Shown in pieces: positions 58,000 through 64,000 of a stretch of 64,000 nucleotides of DNA. The position numbers and the translations under genes were made by a program. Positions within the stretch are counted from its first letter, which is position 1. Each line of letters opens with the position of its first letter. The stretch lies in NCBI GenBank assembly GCA_964019695.1, contig OZ026515.1, forward strand, positions 133,322,849 to 133,386,848, read 5' to 3'. Origin of the DNA: Loripinus fragilis. Taxonomy: Eukaryota > Mollusca > Bivalvia > Lucinida > Lucinidae. Below the pieces are notes generated by a model. That model did not search any database. It saw only the letters and a program-made list of their open reading frames with translations, and had not been told where the DNA came from.

Positions 58000-59170
58000 T
58001 CATCCATCCCATACAACTGAGGCATATTCTACAACTGGTAAAAGAAAGGACATATACATTTGGTTGAGAGCATTTCTACTAATGGAGTATTTTAGCTTAC
58101 GCATTATTCCCAAAATTTTAGTCGCCGATAGGACAATATTTTCAATATGAGAATGCCACTGCCCTGTACTACTGAAGGTAGCACCAAGATGTTTGTGGCT
58201 ATCTACGAAATTAATTGGAATGTTATCAAAAACAAGTTGTGGTAAGATATTAATCTTTTTAAGAGTTAATAAAACAGCTTCAGTTTTCAGGGGATTAAAT
58301 GTTACTAGCCACTGTCTAGCCCAGTTTGACAACAACTGCATATCATGGTTAATTATACCAGCTATGTCATCAATGTGTGCTGCCGAATAGAAAAGTGAGC
58401 TATCATCTGCAAACAGCCTTGTCAAACTAAGAAGATGTTCAACTATATCATTTATGTATACCAAAAATAAAAGAGGTCCAAGAACAGACCCCTGCGGCAC
58501 CCTTGCAAAGATAGATTTTAAACATGAAAAGCAAGACTTTAGACCAACTTTCTGCTTTCTTTGACTTAAATAACTGCTTAACCATTCTAAAAGTTCCCCT
58601 TCAATGCCATTTTGCCATTGCTTAAAATAAATACCCTTATGCCAGACTCTATCTAATGCCTTTGACACATCATAGAACACCATGCAAGAAAACATATTAT
58701 TATCAAAGGCCTGGCATATATTATGAAAGATATCAATTAACTGAAAAACTGTTGAGTGGTGAGGTAAGAAGCCAGATTGATACTTGTATAGAAGATTATT
58801 GTCAAGTAAAAAGTTATACATATTTTTAAAAACAATCCTTTCTTGCAGTTTACCAATACAGCTCAATAATGCAACTGGTCGGTAGTTAGATGGCATTCTT
58901 CCAAATATCAGAGAATATTCCCTCTTCAAAAGATCTATTCATTAAAATACATAAGGGTTTTGAAACGGATTTGGAGACACCCCTGAGCATTTTATGGCTT
59001 ATACCATCATCACCACTTGCTTTGTTAGGGTTGAGAACTTCAATTGTTTTTTCTACTTCTTGTTCAGTGCAAATTATTTGAGAAAGAGAGTTATCAGTAA
59101 GCTTAGTAAAAGGAGGTAACTGGGTATTTTCGTCATTGACAGTTGAGATAGAGGCAAAATAGTCATTCAA
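58000..59170 (-). pseudogene. Non-LTR element, reverse transcriptase domain
   Basis: Frame 59170-58886 has LNPNKASGDDGISHKML. Frame 58929-58000 has SNYRPVALLSCIGKLQERIV, FYDVSKALDRVWHKG (palm motif A), VPQGSVLGPLLFLVYINDI (motif B) and FADD (58402-58413, motif C), then KTEAVLLTL and HLGATFSSTGQWHSHI. A deletion and frame shift near 58900 remove the segment between DIWK and PSNYRP. Catalytic aspartates are intact. Confidence 0.85.
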
Positions 59171-59337
59171 ACAATTAGCTTTGTCCTGATCATTAAAATG
59201 GCATTGGTTGTCAACAGATGGAAGTGCTGAACATAAAGAAGGAATTGAAGAAGTAGAATTATTGTTTTTGACAAAGTGACGAATAACTTTCCAAAATTTG
59301 CATTTATCATTATTCTGAAAATCTGAAACAATTATAT

Positions 59338-60391
59338 CTAAATTATTATAAAAATATTCCTTAGCATGTTTTTTTTATTGTTTACCTTATTTCTGTAATT
59401 TTTGTATTTTTTCCAGTCATTTTGATTACCTGATTTTAATGCAGTTTTCTTTAGTCTGTCTCTTTTCCTTGAATTCCTCCTTATTTCAGAATCATACCAT
59501 GGTTTGTCATCTTCTCGAACTACAATAGTTTTACTAGGTATGCACAATTTAGCAAATTCAATAAAAATATTTGTAAATAATGAACTTGCTTCATTGACAG
59601 TACCTTGATGAAGACATGACCAATCAAAATCAGATATTTTTTTATTGAACAATTCATAATTTGCATCTTTATATATCCATACATTTCTAGTAAAAGTATC
59701 ATGTAGTGGGTATTCATATGGTATATGTACATAAGTAGCACAGTGGTCACTTATTTCATTTGGCACTTAAATAATCCCTTGACTCAGAGTTGACATGTCT
59801 TCATGAACTATTATAGGGTCTAACAAAGCAAGTTGGCGTGTTGGTTCAGAAATAATATTGTGGAGAGAGTTTAAAAGCAAAACATCTTTCAAGTTGTGCA
59901 TATTGGGATTAAGTAAATCTTCATTCATATCTCCAAGAATTATTATATTATTAGTAATATCTAAAGCCTTTTCTATATTTTTGTTGAGAGAATCAAAGAA
60001 AATTGCATCTGCTGTCCGTGGACTATAAAACAAACCGATAAGATATATATCTCTATTTACTTTAATTTCTACCCATAGTGACTCATTCCAGAATGTCTCC
60101 AAACCTATATTTCGTGTATGTGCAAGCTCACAGGACAAATACATTAATAAACCGCCACCATGATTTGTTCTATCTTTTCTGTAGGGAATATCATATTTGC
60201 TAGACATAATCAGAGATTCTGCTGTTATGTTAGCATCAAGATGAGATTCACTGAAACCCAAAATGTCAAAATCTAAAAAGGTTTTCAGTTAAATAGTCAA
60301 ATTTATTACGTATACTTCTAATGTTACTGTGTAAAATGGAAAGAGAGTTATTAATGTTATTAGGTCCTGGGTTCATCTCTATGTCTCCAGA
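59338..60391 (-). pseudogene. Non-LTR element, 2A-like peptide and endonuclease domain
   Basis: After SGDIEMNPGP comes SLSILHSNIRSIRNKFDYL, with the catalytic Asn of apurinic-type endonucleases. After a frameshift: GFSESHLD (catalytic Glu), GDMNEDLLNP (catalytic Asp/Asn) and, past an in-frame TAA at 59767, EISDHCATY (terminal D-H). DIEMNPGP fits the D-x-E-x-N-P-G-P ribosome-skipping consensus reported from several animal non-LTR elements. Confidence 0.8.
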
Positions 60392-60849
60392 TTTCAGAAG
60401 TAGAAAAATAAGCACAATCTTAAAATATAAGTTACACGCCATTTCGTTAAAAACAAAAGCTAACAATTTGAAAGTACTACTGACAGCCCATTTTAGGAAA
60501 AACATGATGTAAGTAAAAATGAAAGCCATAGAAACATTTACCCTGACTCTTTGTTTGATAATACATTTACTGTTGAAAAGACCAATGCTTGCACGCCACT
60601 GCTCTACTAGACCATTACCCATGCTGATATAAGACAATCTCAATAGCAGACATGCATGCAAGCATCAGGCCTTTTCCACAGCAATTTACTTCATACATTG
60701 CACATGACCAAATTTTGCATAGTGTAGGATTCTTATGGAGGGGTATATAGCAGTCAAATGAAAATATAAATATATAAGAATAAATAATCAAAATATAAAG
60801 CATTTCTAAGAACACAAAAACAGATTTACATAAATCTAGCATTGTCATA

Positions 60850-61139
60850 TGGTTATGTACACATTGGGCTCAGTATCGTTGTGAACAATCTCGGATGGTA
60901 GTATCCAATATATGTCATATAGTGATTATATAGCTATGATTTTTTTATTCATGGAGTGATAAATATTTAACATTATTATATTACCTGTCAGACCAGGATG
61001 AGATTCAAGAATAAGAGAAAAAAAACTGATAAAAAAAACCAACATTATCAGAGTCTGATAATTTGACTTAGATCCAATCGTCTTTTTCACTATTTTGTAC
61101 TAATATCTGATCAAAAGCATATGATGAGGGTACCATAGG
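60850..61139. other. No feature recognised
   Basis: AT-rich sequence upstream of the non-LTR element. It may include its 5' end, which I could not place more exactly than 60660-60850. Confidence 0.35.
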
Positions 61140-61320
61140 TTTAGATAAAAAATGAGCTTAAAGTTGTAAATATTTGCTAATCCATTTGTTTGAATATGTG
61201 TTTTTGGGTGCTCAAAGAACCGTCTCATTGTGATGGTTCTTTTGAGCATCCATAACATACATTGTATGCTTTGGCTGAGAAATGAGAAAATCATTTTGGG
61301 TACGCACTCTTTGCAAAAGG
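61140..61320. repeat. Hairpin MITE with GAACCGTCTCA core, second copy
   Basis: GGTGCTCAAAGAACCGTCTC pairs with GATGGTTCTTTTGAGCATCC (61208-61253). The surrounding CTTAAAGTTGTAAATATT and GCTGAGAAATGAGAAAAT match 13012-13140. Confidence 0.6.
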
Positions 61321-61689
61321 CCTGGGGTACACAAAAGAACCCTCTCAGAGAGACAGTTCCTTTGAGCATCCAGAAAGTATGAGGCCTACTAAATAGATTT
61401 CAAATCAAATAAACTTCATTTCACTCAGTCCATTTACATGGCAACATGAGGTAAAATACATGGTACATTATCGATTGAGGCATGAATGTTTGACAGTCAA
61501 TAGCATCCGTTCACTGGGCGGAGTCGAAAGTTACCACTCCGCGACAACAATGGACGGTCTGTTAATCAGGAGGGCAAGCACGAAATTCACATGATCATAA
61601 ATTTCAGACAGGTAAACATAGCTATTTGTTATCATTTATGTATCATCTTGAGCCATTATCTCAGTATGGACGCAAAACACACTATTTAG

Positions 61690-61900
61690 TCCTTAAAACG
61701 CCAGCAAAATAACTGCATCTGAAAATGTCAATTTAACATAAGCAAAGAGGCAAACATTGTGGACCCAGATCAGACTGCTCCTGTCAGATCAGACTACAGG
61801 AGCAGTCTGATCTGGGTCCACACTGTTTTTTCTATGAGGCTTCCAATATTTAAGCGGACGGCAAAAAACATACATTTTGTGATAATGCGCTTTAAGGGTT
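61690..61900. mobile_element. Palindromic MITE with central hairpin
   Basis: CCTTAAAACGCCAGCAAAAT at the left is inverted to GTGATAATGCGCTTTAAGG at the right. The core has TGGACCCAGATCAGACTGCT and its complement around a CCTGTCAGATCAGACTACAGG insert. Same family as 914-1156. Confidence 0.65.
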
Positions 61901-62314
61901 AATAAATGTGAGTTCAGTGTGTATACGGTTAGGATTTTCATGAAATGCGCGCACGTTTGCGCGGCAGAAACAACTTATTTATTCTTCACCAAATTATGAA
62001 TAGAACCTGATTTCCCGTGTGTGGCAGATAAAATAGCCGAACCACGCCCAGATATGAATATTAAAGTTGCCGCCTTTACAGTAAGCGAAAAGTCTATTAA
62101 TATCCAAATTAACCCTCCTTGTCTGTTAGTCAAAAAAGGTTTCTCTATCAGATATAACCTTTGCAAACAGGATGGAACCAGCTAAAATCCGACACATTGT
62201 CGTGCCTAATCTGAATCCAAACCGTTTGACACTTTGGAGATATTCCTAAAAGAAAGTTAACTAAACTGGCCTTTTTGACCGCATCTTCGAAGTACATTTT
62301 TTGTGTCGCCTGCG

Positions 62315-62720
62315 AAGCATGGTAGACACATAGGGATCATGACTCCGGCGTCGTCGTCGTCTTCGTCGTCGTCGTCGTCCGCGTTGTCACACTTTTGGTT
62401 TTCGCTCGATAACTCTTGAAGGGATGCATACCTTTACAGAAGGGACAAGCATCATTAAATACAGGTCAAGTTCGAAAAGGGGGTGATCCACAAACTTTTG
62501 ACAGAGTTATGCCCCCCTTTTTTATTTAGATTTGGCTAAATTGTGGTTTCTGATCAATAAATTTTGAAGGGGTGCAACAATTTCATTCAAATTTTACAGA
62601 AGGGTACAGCATCATAAAATACAGATCGAGTTCGAATTTGGAGGTCATTTACAAACTTTGGACTGAGTTATGGTCCTTTTTGAATTAAGTTTAGGCGACT
62701 GCAAAAGCAATATTTGGCTA
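62315..62720. repeat. Dispersed repeat with GTC run
   Basis: A (GTC)n run at 62349-62383 precedes two related blocks, CTCGATAACTCTTGAAGGG...TTTACAGAAGGG...ATCATTAAATACAGGTC near 62405 and ATCAATAAATTTTGAAGGGG near 62552. They are diverged about 150-bp duplicates. Confidence 0.5.
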
Positions 62721-62984
62721 TTTTGTTGAATAAACTTCACATTTCTCCAAAAATATTACATCTGACAACTTCTCACTATATGCCATGATGACCAAGTGCC
62801 TGAAGTTAAGCATGACACTGATCAATATTTTTCCCAATCTCCTGACCCCTTAAGCTAGTATCTCACTGGGATGCGAGCAATTTGCGACTATTTCGAGACT
62901 AATTTGAGACACGTTTTGGCGACAGAAATACGACATTGCAACCATAATCACATTGCGGTCACACCGAAAGGGTGATTAAGACAT

Positions 62985-63215
62985 ATTTGCGACAGTCGCA
63001 CGAATGTCGTACGATTGTCGCACGAATCATTGGCGAATGTTTCACGACATTCGCGCGACATTCGCGCGACATTCGCACGACATTCGCGAGACACTCGCAC
63101 GATGTATTCCCGATTAAATTGCGGACATTTATTACCATCGACCGCCTCACGACGTTCTCACAAACGTCGTGCGACTGTCGCGCGAAGGTCGTGCGACTGT
63201 CGCACGATAGTTTTG
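62985..63215. repeat. CpG-rich 11-mer tandem repeat with inverted arms
   Basis: CGCGCGACATT and variants repeat about eight times at 63030-63105. GCGACAGTCGCACGA-type words flank on the left, and inverted CGTCGTGCGACTGTCGCGCG lies at 63165-63215. The arginine/serine-rich open frames on both strands (62959-63274) arise from this repeat. Confidence 0.7.
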
Positions 63216-63274
63216 CGAGTAATGATAACCCAAGAAAAATAGACATTCTAGCAAGCACAGAAACTTCAGACTAG

Positions 63275-64000
63275 GAAGGTACCACGCTGTTGGAAGGAAC
63301 TAGAGGGCTGGAAGGAGCTAGATTGTTGGAAGGTGTCACGCTGCTGGGTGGTGTTGGACTGTTGAATGGTAGCAAATATTGAGTTAGAAAAAAATTAACT
63401 CGTTTAAACTGCACAGTTATGATGGCCCATCAAGCAGCTTAAGAAAGTCAGTCGAGAACGCACATGCTCTAATTGCCCATACGTATGGCATGATAAGCCC
63501 AATCAAATCAAAATTGCATTGAGTTCAGATGAGCCTCGTCCTGTGAATATCTATTTTATACAGTTATGCGCACAACAAAGGCACAAATCACACTGCATCG
63601 ATACGCATTCTAATCAGAATCTTAGTTGTCCGCTGCAGTGATAATTTGTTTATAGGGCTCTGTATGCCAAATTCAAACCTAAGAAGGGCTGCTGAGACTA
63701 AGCAGGCTGTTGTAGGCTAACCAAGACACAATACTAATACCTTTATACTGTAATAGAAATAGTAAACATTTATGTAGGCCTTATAAAACATGCTTAACAA
63801 AATTATCCTCTCAGAATGCAGAACCATTTTAATAGGTGAAATTACTCCAAACGGTATACATGTAAGTAAGCCTAATCAATATACATGTACCATACTTATA
63901 TGAAACTATCCTCTCAGATAGCAAGAATACTTGACATCTGGAATTAGTCAAAACTGTATACATTTGTACTTAAGTATGCCTAACCAAGATCTCGTACTAG
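63275..64000. other. No gene seen
   Basis: GTTGGAAGGAGCTAGA and GCTGGGTGGTG-like short repeats occur near 63280-63370. CAATATACATGTACCATACT near 63880 resembles other words nearby. No coding signal. Confidence 0.35.

Larger units (their letters stand above)
56672..60700 (-). mobile_element. CR1/jockey-like non-LTR retrotransposon, nearly full length but broken
   Basis: Read from 60700 down: hydrophobic N-terminal region and 2A-like SGDIEMNPGP (60362-60391), apurinic-type endonuclease (about 60360-59700), spacer, reverse transcriptase (about 59170-58000), C-terminal region with a cysteine/histidine motif (about 57924-57247), 3' tail. Lesions: a frameshift near 60265, an in-frame TAA at 59767, a frameshift near 59340, and a short deletion plus shift near 58900. 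The 3' end at about 56672 carries an AAACTAAACTAAACT-type tail. Confidence 0.8.

Noticed and set aside
62959..63274. Overlapping arginine/serine-rich frames on both strands
   Set aside because: They are produced by the CpG-rich 11-mer repeat and have no start context or homology.

Overview
The window is eukaryotic, AT-rich and intron-dominated. It most likely comes from a bivalve mollusc, probably a clam. This inference rests on the dispersed short inverted-repeat elements, tRNA-derived SINE pieces, a Naiad-type Penelope-like retroelement and the style of the tandem repeats. It is not a database identification.

The one host gene I can support lies on the + strand from 9222 to 43058. Nine exons with GT..AG borders and matching phases join into one open frame of 1351 codons. 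The predicted protein has a signal peptide, a first mGluR-type Venus flytrap (VFT) domain, a short C-x5-C-x2-C linker, a second VFT domain, a second C-x5-C-x2-C motif, one transmembrane helix and a 287-residue cytoplasmic tail. The tail carries three copies of a 35-residue repeat and YxxP motifs. No seven-helix domain follows. This looks like a class-C-receptor-derived, single-pass, tandem-VFT receptor, and it is the most interesting host feature here.

The introns are full of mobile DNA. Intron 2 holds an antisense Naiad element (13.5-18.2 kb) with an N-terminal GIY-YIG endonuclease, a CxC linker and a reverse transcriptase. Three TGA codons sit exactly where conserved cysteines are expected, which suggests selenocysteine. 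Intron 4 has a second, sense Naiad fragment. Exon 4 is bracketed by two inverted copies of one MITE, one ending 27 nt before the acceptor and one starting right after the six donor bases. Intron 7 has a non-LTR fragment and an 865-bp tandem duplication with long hairpins.

Downstream of the gene (44-50 kb) a third Naiad copy is split by three inserted elements. Two of these have exact TA target duplications, and one carries six 191-bp tandem repeats. From 51 to 61 kb there are two minus-strand non-LTR elements; the larger has a 2A-like peptide, an apurinic-type endonuclease and a reverse transcriptase with FADD. The outer 9 kb and last 3 kb are repeats and unannotated sequence. I saw no tRNA, rRNA or CRISPR.
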